A DNA stretch of 22,207 nucleotides, taken from an uncultured Eubacteriales bacterium. GTDB taxonomy: Bacteria; Bacillota; Clostridia; Monoglobales; Monoglobaceae. Shown one piece after another: positions 1 through 8,343 of this stretch. Position 1 is the first letter of the stretch, and every line of letters begins with the position of its first letter. The translations under genes were made by a program, and so were the position numbers. Under the pieces are notes generated by a model. That model searched no databases. It was not told the origin of the DNA and saw only the letters and a list, made by a program, of their open reading frames with translations. Where the stretch lies: the NCBI GenBank assembly GCA_900545865.1, contig URAN01000048.1, positions 1 through 22,207 of the forward strand, in the 5' to 3' direction.

Positions 1-14
1 ATTTAATATGTATG

Positions 15-45
15 ACAAAAACCCACCTGAAAATGGTGGGTTTGT
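15..45 (+). terminator. Hairpin terminator at window start
   Basis: AAACCCACC (19-27) pairs with GGTGGGTTT (35-43) around a 7-nt loop. The flanking ACA/TGT can extend the stem. The T-rich 3' arm suits an intrinsic terminator for a gene ending upstream of the window. The mirrored A-rich 5' arm would also let it act for minus-strand transcription coming from the AraC gene. Confidence 0.55.
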
Positions 46-54
46 CAGTAATCT

Positions 55-216
55 GGGGCGACCACATGGGGTCGCCCGTAATATGTTCATCCAAATATAT
101 GAGTATCCATATAAATTTATGGCATTTGCTTGTATGCTCGGGCGACCACACGGGGGCGATGGTTGCCGGCGACAACCGCTTATCGCCGACCGCAGCGGCA
201 GCGGAGACCGCCCCTA
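55..216. repeat. GC-rich palindromic intergenic repeat, two copies
   Basis: GGGCGACC (56-63) and GGTCGCCC (70-77) form a perfect 8-bp inverted repeat. GGGCGACC recurs at 140-147 and is followed by a second inverted repeat, GGTTG/CAACC (161-177), then a GC-rich segment ending in CCGCCCCTAC. The same architecture (a GCCGGNG core, a CGGCAG segment and a CCCCTAC end) recurs at 11751-11846, so these are members of one dispersed family. The short open frames through it have no coding character. Confidence 0.6.
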
Positions 217-310
217 CAGGTTTATGCTGAATTCACAAAAAAATTAACTCATTCAAAAAACCGTGCAAAAATCATACCGTTTTATTCGGTTGCCATACCG
301 TAAAATTATT

Positions 311-1099
311 TTAACGTTCAAACGGCACGCCCACATATCTGTATTTTGACGGCGAACATCCCATATGGCGTTTAAATTCGACCGAAAAATATCGGTAATC
401 CGAAAACCCCGACATTTCGGCAACCTGCGGCAAGGTATAATACCCCGTTGCGATAAGTTCTGACGCATATTTAATTCTGAGCTTTGATATATATTTTTTC
501 GGCGAAGTATTATATTCCGCCTTGAAAAGGCGCCGAAAATACGCCTCGCTTATATGCGCGGTTTTTGCAAGATAAGCAACCGAAATATTCGGGTCGCTGA
601 AATTATTCAGCATATATTCAACCGAATCGTTTATAAGCGGATTTCTTGTGATTGTCGGGCGGTTTTCGGCGTGCGCATCCGCCAAAATTTCGTACAGAAC
701 CGATGCGGCACGCATTTTATAAGACGGTTCTCGACCCTGCCATATTTCAAGAATTTTTTTGAAATTCTCGGCATAGCAAAGCGGCTCTTTGGGATAAAAA
801 TATTCAATATCCTTGTATTCGTACCCAAAACACGAAAAGTGTACGACAATCATCCTATCATATTCGGCCCTTCTCGTATAAGGCGTATTTGCCGGAACAT
901 AAGCGAGCGAATTATCCGTCAGATGATACGAATATCCGCGTTTATCTTTATCCGAAAAATATTCGATTTCCGTATTGGCTTTAAACCGAAAAGACAACGC
1001 GTGATAATTTCTGTCGGCGTTATACGTCATAGCCTTTCCGTAATTCAGCTCCATAACGTCAAGAATCATAAACCCGATGTTTTCTTGTTCAAAAAACAT
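311..1099 (-). CDS. AraC-family transcriptional regulator
   Basis: A 262-residue DNA-binding regulator. The N-terminal half (about 1-150) resembles an AraC-type sensing domain. The C-terminal 100 residues carry the two helix-turn-helix motifs: ISVAYLAKTAHISEAYFRRL in the first, and a second ending in the family signature around GFSDYRYFSVEFKRHMGCSPSKYR. The ATG at 1099 follows GAGGTG by about 7 nt; an ATG at 1103 is in a frame that stops after four codons. The gene is divergent from the GH10 gene at 1256, with 156 bp between them, so it most likely controls that gene in response to a sugar ligand. No recognisable effector-specific residues allow naming the ligand. Confidence 0.9.
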   Translation of the reverse strand: MFFEQENIGFMILDVMELNYGKAMTYNADRNYHALSFRFKANTEIEYFSDKDKRGYSYHLTDNSLAYVPANTPYTRRAEYDRMIVVHFSCFGYEYKDIEYFYPKEPLCYAENFKKILEIWQGREPSYKMRAASVLYEILADAHAENRPTITRNPLINDSVEYMLNNFSDPNISVAYLAKTAHISEAYFRRLFKAEYNTSPKKYISKLRIKYASELIATGYYTLPQVAEMSGFSDYRYFSVEFKRHMGCSPSKYRYVGVPFER

Positions 1100-1140
1100 A
1101 CATTTTCACCTCATTTATTAAGAATTATACCATATTTGTA

Positions 1141-1169
1141 TCGATTTTTCAACATTTTGTTTCGATTTT
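1141..1169. promoter_or_regulatory. Candidate AraC operator: direct repeat 21 bp apart
   Basis: TCGATTTT occurs at 1141-1148 and 1162-1169. A 21-bp register puts both half-sites on one DNA face, the usual arrangement for AraC-family proteins. The repeat ends about 28 bp before the -10 of the GH10 promoter. Assigning it to the divergent regulator is inference. Confidence 0.45.
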
Positions 1170-1173
1170 GGTA

Positions 1174-1202
1174 TATCTTTTTTTATCTGTTGGGTATATA
1201 AT
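1174..1202 (+). promoter_or_regulatory. Promoter of the GH10 gene
   Basis: A good -10 (TATAAT, 1197-1202) has no convincing -35 at the proper distance, which is typical of an activator-dependent promoter. The leader then holds a small hairpin GCTTTG/CAAAGC (1216-1236) before the GGAGG site at 1243. Confidence 0.5.
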
Positions 1203-1255
1203 ATACTCAAATTAAGCTTTGCTAAAAACCCAAAGCAAAAACGGAGGTTATATTT

Positions 1256-2590
1256 ATGAACAGGCGAAATACCGCTTTGCGCTATTTTGACGAAAACCGC
1301 GATTTTATGGAATCGTATGTCAATGCGCAGATTGAACAGAACAGAAAGGGCACGGTCAAAGTTTCGGTCAAGGACAAGGACGGCAAGCCCGTTTCGGGCG
1401 CAAAAATCAAGATTAAGCAAAAAAATCACGAATTCCGCTACGGTGCGAACATTTTTATGCTTGACGAGCTTGAAACCGCTGAAAAAAACAAAATTTATCG
1501 CGATGAATTCGCAAAAACTTTTAACTTGGCAACAATCCCGTTCTATTGGGATGCGTTTGGACCCGAAGAAGGAAAGCCGCGGTTTGCCGCCGACAGCGAA
1601 AAGATTTATCGCCGTCCGCCCTCGGATTTATGCGTGAATTATTGTCTTGAAAAGGGTATTGAGCCGAAATGCCACTGTTTGAACTATGATTTTTTCATTC
1701 CCGCGTGGCTTAAAGACGCAGATGTTGACACCCACAAAAGAGCGTTGGAAAAACGCTTTAGAGAGCTTGCCGAGCATTATGCGGATATTATCCCGACGTG
1801 GGAGGTAACAAATGAAACATTTCGTGAGCCGACCGCAAGAGAGTATCAGACAAAATTCTATAAAGAGGACGATTTTGTTGAATGGAGCTTTCGTATGGCA
1901 GACAGATACTTTCCCAATAACCGCCTCATAATAAATGACTACGCCGTATTTGAAGGTAATTATGTAGAAAACCGCAGCAGATATTATATGCAAATTGAGC
2001 GTCTTTTAAGAAACGGCATCGCCCATCTCGATTCGGTCGGAATCCAGTTCCACAGCTTTTTCCCTCAGGAACGCGAGGAAGAAATGGCAAAGACGAGATA
2101 CAACCCCGTATATCTGTATGAGGTATTCAATACATATGCCAAACTCGGCAAGAAATTACAGATAACCGAAATGACAATTCCCGCGTATTCGAATTCGGAC
2201 GAGGATGAGGCTGTTCAGGCTGAATTGATTGAGAATGTCTACAAGGTATTCTTCAGTCACCCGTCAATGGAGGCCGCAATATACTGGAACATGGTTGACG
2301 GATATGCGGCGTTTGCACCGCAGGGAGATATGCAAAACGGCGAGAACAAATTTTATGGCGGCGTAAGACGTTTTGACCTTTCTGAAAAGCCTGCGTCAAA
2401 GGTTCTCAAAAACCTTTTCCAAAACGTATGGCACACCGAAACGGAAAGCGCAACCGATGACGGCGGCGTTGCAAAGCTCCGCGGATTCTACGGCGAATAT
2501 GACGCCGAAATCATATGCAACGGTATGGCAAAAACTGTTACAATGCCTATTTCATCAAAAAGAAATAACGAATTTGAGGTTATTGTTTAA
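1256..2590 (+). CDS. GH10-like endo-1,4-beta-xylanase, cytoplasmic
   Basis: A 444-residue glycoside hydrolase. Residues 30-60 (VSVKDKDGKPVSGAKIKIKQ) look like a small carbohydrate-binding or Ig-like beta module. The rest is a family-10 barrel: the acid/base Glu in WEVTNE (E187), the QFH segment (264-266), and the nucleophile Glu in ITEMTIP (E305), followed by YWNMVDGY. Start ATG has GGAGG 8 nt upstream. There is no signal peptide or membrane segment, so it should act inside the cell on imported xylo-oligosaccharides or aryl-xylosides, like intracellular GH10 enzymes, rather than on polymeric xylan. It is transcribed alone, divergent from an AraC regulator, and closed by a terminator. The family is clear; the exact substrate is not. 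Confidence 0.85.
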   Translation: MNRRNTALRYFDENRDFMESYVNAQIEQNRKGTVKVSVKDKDGKPVSGAKIKIKQKNHEFRYGANIFMLDELETAEKNKIYRDEFAKTFNLATIPFYWDAFGPEEGKPRFAADSEKIYRRPPSDLCVNYCLEKGIEPKCHCLNYDFFIPAWLKDADVDTHKRALEKRFRELAEHYADIIPTWEVTNETFREPTAREYQTKFYKEDDFVEWSFRMADRYFPNNRLIINDYAVFEGNYVENRSRYYMQIERLLRNGIAHLDSVGIQFHSFFPQEREEEMAKTRYNPVYLYEVFNTYAKLGKKLQITEMTIPAYSNSDEDEAVQAELIENVYKVFFSHPSMEAAIYWNMVDGYAAFAPQGDMQNGENKFYGGVRRFDLSEKPASKVLKNLFQNVWHTETESATDDGGVAKLRGFYGEYDAEIICNGMAKTVTMPISSKRNNEFEVIV

Positions 2591-2604
2591 ATAACCCGAA
2601 CAAG

Positions 2605-2645
2605 AATACACCCGTGGTTGAACATCTTTGCCACGGGTGTATTTT
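2605..2645 (+). terminator. Terminator after the GH10 gene
   Basis: A perfect 13-bp stem (AATACACCCGTGG, 2605-2617, with its complement at 2631-2643) encloses a 13-nt loop. The 3' arm runs into TATTTT. It lies between the convergent GH10 and second AraC genes and may serve both. Confidence 0.8.
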
Positions 2646-2751
2646 GATATATTTATAAGGGATTTGGCGGCTGACATATAACGAGCCGTCCGCAAAACGA
2701 GATGTGTTATGCGCCGAATATTGCGGATAAACGTAATTACCGGTGCAGCTT

Positions 2752-3642
2752 TCACCGCCTTCTCTGCTCGGTTTCTGCACTCTGTGATATGCCCGACTGA
2801 TAGCTTCCCGGTTTTTTACCCGTTATGCGAAAGAATGCTTTATAAAAATTCGATGAGCTGTTAAAACCGCACTGCATTGCGATATTAAGTTTTGTATCGT
2901 TTGTTGTCTTTAAAAGTCCGATTGCCTTTTCCACACGTTTTATGGTTATATACTCCCACGGTGAAATACCGTTCATCTTTTTGAATATACTTGAAAAATA
3001 TGATGGGCTGAGCGCCGCGCGTTCCGCAATTTCGTCAAGAGTCAAAGGCTTGTCGAGGTTCTCGTTAATAAATACAAGAGTTTCTTCCATAAGCGGAACG
3101 GCGTTTGACACGCTTTCGTATTCAACATTGTCATCCGTATATCCGAAATCCCGAACAAGCGCAATAAGGCTGTCGCATAACAGGTGCTTTGCAACGGCGC
3201 GATACCCCGAACGCTTTTCGCGCAACTCGTCTTCCAGCCTTATAATATTATCGCGGATAACTCGGGTTGACGGGTTTGTCCGCTCGATTCGGTTTTCAAA
3301 GGCTTTACCGCGCGCAAACAAAATTTTCATTGCGGTAAAATCATCGGGGTCATTCCAGAGAACACGCGGCTGAAAATGCAGATTCAAAAGTTCAAATTCC
3401 GAATTTATATTTGTTATACAATGTGATTCGTCACCGCTGAACAAAAACACATCACCGCTTTTGAATTCATATTCACGATTCTTGACCGAATATGTTCCGC
3501 TGCCCGACAAGAATGTCGAAAGCTCACATTCGGCATGGTGGTGTTCTCGATACTCACGCCTGCCTGCGCGAACGGTTGAAAAAAATGACTTTATAAGAGC
3601 CTCGCCGTTTTGACCGACAAGTGTGTTTTCGTTGTATTTCAT
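2752..3642 (-). CDS. AraC-family regulator with cupin sensing domain
   Basis: A 296-residue regulator when started at the ATG at 3642, which has AAGGGG close upstream. A TTG 15 codons further out (3687) lacks a good site. The N-terminal cupin has HHHAE near residue 35 and an FLFSGDESH segment typical of sugar-responsive AraC proteins. The C-terminus has the paired helix-turn-helix motifs (LTLDEIAERAALSPSYFSSI, then the CGFNSSSNFYKAFFR region). It is divergent from the enolase-SDR-RraA-GH13 operon and is the obvious candidate regulator of it. A consensus promoter lies at 3735-3763. Confidence 0.9.
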   Translation of the reverse strand: MKYNENTLVGQNGEALIKSFFSTVRAGRREYREHHHAECELSTFLSGSGTYSVKNREYEFKSGDVFLFSGDESHCITNINSEFELLNLHFQPRVLWNDPDDFTAMKILFARGKAFENRIERTNPSTRVIRDNIIRLEDELREKRSGYRAVAKHLLCDSLIALVRDFGYTDDNVEYESVSNAVPLMEETLVFINENLDKPLTLDEIAERAALSPSYFSSIFKKMNGISPWEYITIKRVEKAIGLLKTTNDTKLNIAMQCGFNSSSNFYKAFFRITGKKPGSYQSGISQSAETEQRRR

Positions 3643-3669
3643 AGCCGCCCCTTCTTCCTCAATCGTAAA

Positions 3670-3696
3670 ATAGTGGACAAATTTCAAAATATAGTG
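3670..3696. promoter_or_regulatory. Candidate AraC half-sites in the araC leader
   Basis: ATAGTG occurs at 3670-3675 and 3691-3696, again 21 bp apart. The pair lies between the predicted start of transcription and the start codon of the minus-strand regulator, a position suited to autoregulation. The motif is short, so chance is possible. Confidence 0.3.
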
Positions 3697-3734
3697 AATG
3701 AAATCCGATACGGTTTATGTTATAGTATAGCTAA

Positions 3735-3763
3735 AGTATAAAACAGATACATATAATTGTCAA
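3735..3763 (-). promoter_or_regulatory. Promoter of the second AraC gene
   Basis: On the minus strand TTGACA (3763-3758) and TATACT (3740-3735) are separated by 17 bp, a near-consensus vegetative promoter. It gives a leader of roughly 85 nt. Confidence 0.65.
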
Positions 3764-3772
3764 GTAAAAAAA

Positions 3773-3797
3773 GTTCAAAATAATCTAATTTTCGAAC
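3773..3797. promoter_or_regulatory. Imperfect inverted repeat before the enolase gene
   Basis: GTTCAAAA (3773-3780) and TTTTCGAAC (3789-3797) form a near-perfect inverted repeat in the control region of the operon. It could be an operator. No clear plus-strand -10/-35 pair was found here, as expected for an activated promoter. Confidence 0.3.
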
Positions 3798-3849
3798 ATT
3801 TAAAAGGATTTTATATGTATTCATCTAAATTATTAAGGGGGACTGTTAA

Positions 3850-5223
3850 ATGAACAGTACATCAACCAAAGAAATAATAGCGGGAAACATTAATACCTGC
3901 TCGTCACCGTCGGAACTTAAAATAACGGACATCCGCGTTGCGAATATCAACGGCGCGCCAAAGCATTGTCCGCTGATAAAGGTTTATACAAACCAGGGCA
4001 TTGTCGGATACGGCGAGGTCAGAGACGCGTCGAGCGCAACATACGCCTTGATGCTTAAATCAAGACTTGTCGGCGAAAACCCGTGCAATGTCGATAAGAT
4101 TTTCAGACGTATAAAACAATTCGGCGGTCATTCAAGACAGGGCGGCGGCGTTTCGGGTCTTGAAATCGCAATGTGGGATTTGGCCGGAAAGGCATGGGGC
4201 GTTCCGCTTTGGCAAATGCTCGGCGGAAAGTTCCGCGATAAAGTCAGAATGTATTGTGACACCGATGTTGACGGCAAGCATACCGGAACGGATATGGGTC
4301 ACGCCTTAAAAGCAAGAATGGAACAAGGCTTTACATTCTTAAAAATGGATTTGGGTATAGAGCTTATGCTCGATGAACCGGGTTGTCTTAATGCGCCGAT
4401 TGGATTTTTAGAGAATATTAAAAAATATTCGATGAAGGCGATAAATCACCAGAGCGGCTCAATCGATATGGATATGATGCTCGGAAAGAATTACGAGGTA
4501 TTCACCATACCTCACCACGCAACGGGTATTCATCTGACGCAAAAGGGTATGGACTATCTCGAGGACTATGTTAAACAGGTCAGAGATGTAATAGGTTATG
4601 AGGTTCCTCTTGCAATCGACCATTTCGGACACATATGTATCGAGGATTGCATTATGTTTGCAAAACGTCTCGAGAAATATAACATTGCGTGGATTGAGGA
4701 TATTGCACCCTGGCATTATACAAAGCACTTTGAAAAAATTTCTCACGCGGTCAATGTTCCGATTTGTACGGGCGAAGATATATACCTTGCCGAGAATTTT
4801 GAACCGCTTATGCAAAACGGCGGCGTTTCGGTTGTACACCCCGATATATTAACGGTCGGCGGCGCACTTGAGATGAAAAAGCTCGGCAATATGTGCGATA
4901 AATACGGTGTTGCGATGGCGATACATATGGCGGAAAGCCCCATTGCTTGTATGGCGGCAATTCATGCTGCGGCGGCTGTTCAAAACATTCTCGCGGTTGA
5001 ATTCCATTCGGTTGATATTCCTTGGTGGAATGACCTCGCAATCGGCATTGATAATCCTCTGTTCAAAGACGGATTTGTGGACGTTCCGAACAAGCCCGGT
5101 CTCGGCATCGACAGTCTCAACGAAGAGCTTATCGCCGAACATATGCACGACAAATACCCCGGAATTTGGGAGCCGACAACCGAGTGGGATAATGAATGGG
5201 CAAATGATAGGGAATGGAGCTAA
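3850..5223 (+). CDS. Enolase-superfamily sugar-acid dehydratase (mandelate racemase subgroup)
   Basis: A 457-residue enzyme expected to dehydrate an aldonic or related sugar acid to a 2-keto-3-deoxy acid. The N-terminal capping domain (about 23-140) is followed by the barrel. The three Mg ligands are D257, E283 and E309, spaced 26/26 as in mandelate racemase. D332 (HPDILTVGG) and H359 form the Asp-His dyad at the expected spacing of 27, and E384 follows. The second-strand base position reads K165-M-D167 rather than KxK. Start ATG follows AAGGGGGAC. It is the first gene of an operon with an SDR oxidoreductase and an RraA-like protein. It could belong to the RspA or mannonate dehydratase-like group; the substrate cannot be read from sequence alone. 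Confidence 0.85.
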   Translation: MNSTSTKEIIAGNINTCSSPSELKITDIRVANINGAPKHCPLIKVYTNQGIVGYGEVRDASSATYALMLKSRLVGENPCNVDKIFRRIKQFGGHSRQGGGVSGLEIAMWDLAGKAWGVPLWQMLGGKFRDKVRMYCDTDVDGKHTGTDMGHALKARMEQGFTFLKMDLGIELMLDEPGCLNAPIGFLENIKKYSMKAINHQSGSIDMDMMLGKNYEVFTIPHHATGIHLTQKGMDYLEDYVKQVRDVIGYEVPLAIDHFGHICIEDCIMFAKRLEKYNIAWIEDIAPWHYTKHFEKISHAVNVPICTGEDIYLAENFEPLMQNGGVSVVHPDILTVGGALEMKKLGNMCDKYGVAMAIHMAESPIACMAAIHAAAAVQNILAVEFHSVDIPWWNDLAIGIDNPLFKDGFVDVPNKPGLGIDSLNEELIAEHMHDKYPGIWEPTTEWDNEWANDREWS

Positions 5224-5243
5224 TATATTTAAGGTGATTGACT

Positions 5244-5996
5244 ATGAATAATTTTAATTTTGAAACATTATTCGGTGTCGAGGGCAAAACCGCCCTTGTC
5301 ACCGGTTCATCACAGGGAATGGGCAAAGAGATTGCCAAGATACTTGCCGATTGCGGCGCAACGGTATGGGCGCACGGGTCGAGGATGTCGGAAAAGCTGA
5401 CCGCGGCGGCGGACTATATCGGAACGGACAAAATCGCAACAGCCGACCTGACCGACAAGTCCGCGGCGGACACTCTCTATGCACAGACGGGTGCGGTCGA
5501 TATTCTTATATTGAACGCATCGATACAGTACAAAAGGCAATGGGACGAGTATTCCGATGGCGAAGTGTATAATCAGATTCAATGCAACCTCACATCATCG
5601 TATTATATGATGAAAAAATACACCCCCGATATGAAAAATAAAAAATGGGGACGCATCATCACATTGGGCAGTGTGAATCAGTATAACAACCACCCCGAAT
5701 TATCGCTTTACGGCGCGACAAAGGCAGCACAGATGAAACTCGTTCAAAGCACGGCAAAGGCTCTTGCACCATACGGAATAACCGTCAACAACATCGCCCC
5801 GGGTGCGATAAGCACACCGAGAAACGCACAGGCACTTTCAGACCCCGAGTTTAATCAAAAGGTTACAGACTCAATCCCTATTGGATATATCGGTGATCCA
5901 AAGGATATGAACGGTGCGGTTCTTATGCTTTGCGGCAATGCTGGAAGTTATATAACGGGCAGCGAAACGGTCATTGACGGCGGTATGAGATTATAA
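5244..5996 (+). CDS. SDR-family NAD(P)-dependent oxidoreductase
   Basis: A 250-residue classical short-chain dehydrogenase. The cofactor motif TGSSQGMG is at 20-27, the NAS variant of NNAG at 91-93, N115, catalytic S143, and YxxxK at Y156/K160. The C-terminus has the usual ITGSETVIDGG ending. The start is taken at the ATG at 5244, 7 nt after AAGGTG, rather than the TTG two codons earlier. It follows the dehydratase gene by 20 nt, so it likely oxidises or reduces the same sugar acid or its keto-deoxy product. Cofactor preference is not clear. Confidence 0.9.
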   Translation: MNNFNFETLFGVEGKTALVTGSSQGMGKEIAKILADCGATVWAHGSRMSEKLTAAADYIGTDKIATADLTDKSAADTLYAQTGAVDILILNASIQYKRQWDEYSDGEVYNQIQCNLTSSYYMMKKYTPDMKNKKWGRIITLGSVNQYNNHPELSLYGATKAAQMKLVQSTAKALAPYGITVNNIAPGAISTPRNAQALSDPEFNQKVTDSIPIGYIGDPKDMNGAVLMLCGNAGSYITGSETVIDGGMRL

Positions 5997-6061
5997 AGCT
6001 AAAACGCGATATTGAAAACGAAATTGAAATTGAAATGTAAAATACATAGGAGGATACAACC

Positions 6062-6970
6062 ATGAATTTTAATGACAGAGATGAAATAATAGCACTGACA
6101 CCGCAATGGAAAGGCGAACGCCTGCCCGATGGCAGACCGAAAGTTGAGGATAAATACTTAAAGGCATTGAAAAATCTGACCCTTGAAGAAGTATGGAAAC
6201 CGATTTTTGTCAAGGGTTACGAAAGCCAGTTTGAGGGCAGATTGCGCACCCTGCACAATGACGGAAGAAAACTTATCGGCAGAGCGGTAACGGCAACATA
6301 TTGCCCCTATCGCCCCGACCTCGATGAGGTTGTCAAGGATATAGGACGCAGCGAGGGCAGAACGGGTACATATAATCAATGGGTAATAGACAATCTCATG
6401 GAGGGAGACGTTCCCGTTATCGATATGTATGATAAAATCTATAAGGGAACATTTCTCGGCGGAAACCTCACGACCGCACTCAAAAACAAAACCAAGAACG
6501 AGAACGGCGGCGCGGTTATCTGGGGCGGAATCAGAGACACCGAACAGATGAACAAGGTTGAGAACACTCAAGTTTATTACCGCGGAATCGACCCGACACC
6601 TATTCGCGATTTCATCATGACGGCATACAACACACCGACCAGAATAGGCAACGCAATATGCCTTCCGGGTGACGTTGTATTCGGCGCGGGCGGCGGCGTT
6701 CTGTTTATACCGAGTCATCTTGTCGCCGAGGTTGTCGGCGGCGCGGCAAAGACACAGGTCAAAGACCTTTTCGGATTTGAGATGATTGCACAAAACAAAT
6801 TCACCACGGCACAGATAGACAAAAACACATGGACAAAAGAAATGCTTGACCTGCTTTTGGAATTTATAAAGACAGATGACCGCGCGGCGGAATACCGCGG
6901 ACTTGACTGGACGGAAGAATACGACCTTGCAATCAACGGCGACCCGAACGATACACAATCGGCACTTTAA
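6062..6970 (+). CDS. RraA-like protein (4-hydroxy-2-oxo-acid aldolase / dimethylmenaquinone methyltransferase-like fold)
   Basis: A 302-residue member of the RraA-like family. The signatures are LIGRAVTATY (71-80), GGNLTTA (133-139), GGIRD with the conserved R158-D159 pair, and the GDVVFGAGGGVLFIP segment (203-217). The family includes class II aldolases that cleave 4-hydroxy-2-oxo acids to pyruvate plus an aldehyde or oxo acid. Start ATG follows AGGAGG. It is longer than the roughly 160-230 residues of simple RraA proteins because of an added N-terminal region (about 1-65). Beside a dehydratase and an SDR, an aldolase or hydrolase step on a keto-deoxy sugar acid is the best guess. Older annotations as a methyltransferase are misleading. 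Confidence 0.8.
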   Translation: MNFNDRDEIIALTPQWKGERLPDGRPKVEDKYLKALKNLTLEEVWKPIFVKGYESQFEGRLRTLHNDGRKLIGRAVTATYCPYRPDLDEVVKDIGRSEGRTGTYNQWVIDNLMEGDVPVIDMYDKIYKGTFLGGNLTTALKNKTKNENGGAVIWGGIRDTEQMNKVENTQVYYRGIDPTPIRDFIMTAYNTPTRIGNAICLPGDVVFGAGGGVLFIPSHLVAEVVGGAAKTQVKDLFGFEMIAQNKFTTAQIDKNTWTKEMLDLLLEFIKTDDRAAEYRGLDWTEEYDLAINGDPNDTQSAL

Positions 6971-7008
6971 CAAAATCAAATCTATAAATAAAGAAAGGTA
7001 TACCAATT

Positions 7009-8283
7009 ATGAAAAACAACAGTATAATCTATCAGATTTTCCCGAGAACAGCCACAAAAGACGGCACGATAAAGGCGGCAACAAAGCTGCTTGACCACAT
7101 TGCGGATTTGGATGTTGACATTGTATATTTGTCTCCTTTTTATGAAATGGACGATGACCCGCGCGAAGAATTCTGGAGCGACCGTCAAAAGGCAAGCGGT
7201 TTGGGCAACCCCAAAAACCCCTATCGAATGAATGACTATTTTAAACTTGACGAAGAATACGGAACGGACGAGGATTTAAAAGACTTTGTTTATGAGGCAC
7301 ACAAACTCGGTCTTAAAGTTATGTTTGATTTAGTATACTTTCATTGCGGACCTCGGGCAAAACTCATCGACATCAACAAAGACTTTATCAAACGCCTTCC
7401 CGACGGAACGCCCGACAACGGAGATTGGCACTTTCCCAAGCTGAATTTCGATTGTCCCGAGCTTTGCGAATACCTTTGGGGAAATATGGAATATTGGGTT
7501 AAAAACTTTGACATTGACGGCTATCGCTGTGATGTCGGCGACCACGTTCCGCTGGAGTTCTGGCGCGAAGGTGTAAGGCGCGTTAAAGATATAAAACCCG
7601 ATTTTATAATGCTTAACGAAGGCCGCAAAGACGAATGGATTGAAAGCGGAGTTTTTGACGCGAATTACTGTTATTGGGGTTTTAAACAAATATTTGATTT
7701 AGGTGAAAAGAATATAAACAAAAACCTAAAAGCCATCAAGCATATCAATAAACAGACGATGTGCTTTGAAAACCACGATACTGCATCCGATGAATACGAA
7801 AACAGATATGAACGCAAGTTCGGTAAAAACGTTTGTGACGCAATGCTGGTTGTCACCTTTACTTGCGGCTGTGTTCCGTTCATCTATAACGGTAACGAAA
7901 TCGCGGACAGCTGTCGCCACAGCTTATGGAACAACCGTTTTTACGGCAAGAATCTTTGCGTTGACTGGTCAGAGGCACTCACCAAAGACGGAAAGAACAG
8001 AACCGCGCTTGTTAAGTCTCTGATAAAAATATATCACAATATTTCGGCGATAAACATTGGTGACATCGAGGTCTTGACCGAAAGCGCAGATTTTACCGCT
8101 TATAAAAAGACGCACGGCGACCGAGAAGTTTTGGTTATTGCAAATATGACAAAGGATATTCAGACTGTCTCATTGAACGGCGAAAATTTGAGCGATTATC
8201 AAACATTATTATCGGCAAGAAACATCATTGATAATAACGTTGTTACGCTCTCTGACGGCGGATACCTTGTTTTGTATAAATAA
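7009..8283 (+). CDS. GH13-family alpha-glycosidase, cytoplasmic
   Basis: A 424-residue alpha-amylase-family enzyme. The conserved regions are DLVYFHCG (107-114), GYRCDVGD with nucleophile D175, MLNEGR with acid/base E204, and FENHDT with D257 preceded by H256. All three catalytic acids are present. No signal peptide is seen, and the protein starts directly with the barrel (IIYQIFPRTATKDG), so it acts on imported alpha-linked oligosaccharides. The C-terminal beta domain (about 350-424) is short. Its start is preceded by GAAAGG. It is the last gene of the operon. The family contains hydrolases and phosphorylases, and the specificity cannot be settled here. Confidence 0.85.
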   Translation: MKNNSIIYQIFPRTATKDGTIKAATKLLDHIADLDVDIVYLSPFYEMDDDPREEFWSDRQKASGLGNPKNPYRMNDYFKLDEEYGTDEDLKDFVYEAHKLGLKVMFDLVYFHCGPRAKLIDINKDFIKRLPDGTPDNGDWHFPKLNFDCPELCEYLWGNMEYWVKNFDIDGYRCDVGDHVPLEFWREGVRRVKDIKPDFIMLNEGRKDEWIESGVFDANYCYWGFKQIFDLGEKNINKNLKAIKHINKQTMCFENHDTASDEYENRYERKFGKNVCDAMLVVTFTCGCVPFIYNGNEIADSCRHSLWNNRFYGKNLCVDWSEALTKDGKNRTALVKSLIKIYHNISAINIGDIEVLTESADFTAYKKTHGDREVLVIANMTKDIQTVSLNGENLSDYQTLLSARNIIDNNVVTLSDGGYLVLYK

Positions 8284-8308
8284 TTCAAGCCAAACAAAGT
8301 CATCTCTG

Positions 8309-8343
8309 CAGAGCTGTTTTGAAATCGTTTCAAAACAGCTCTG
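8309..8343 (+). terminator. Perfect 16-bp hairpin after the GH13 gene
   Basis: CAGAGCTGTTTTGAAA (8309-8324) and its exact complement (8328-8343) flank a TCG loop. This is a very stable hairpin 25 bp after the stop codon. It lacks a following T-run, so it may stabilise the mRNA 3' end or act as a non-canonical terminator. Confidence 0.55.

Noticed and set aside
8..247. Small open frames over the first 250 bases
   Set aside because: They run through a terminator and palindromic repeats; no ribosome-binding site or coding pattern.
554..1201. 215-codon plus-strand frame across the first AraC gene
   Set aside because: Shadow of the AraC gene; no ribosome-binding site and no domain.
6158..7006. 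282-codon minus-strand frame opposite the RraA-like gene
   Set aside because: Antisense to a well-supported gene; its Cys/Arg-rich composition is typical of a shadow frame.
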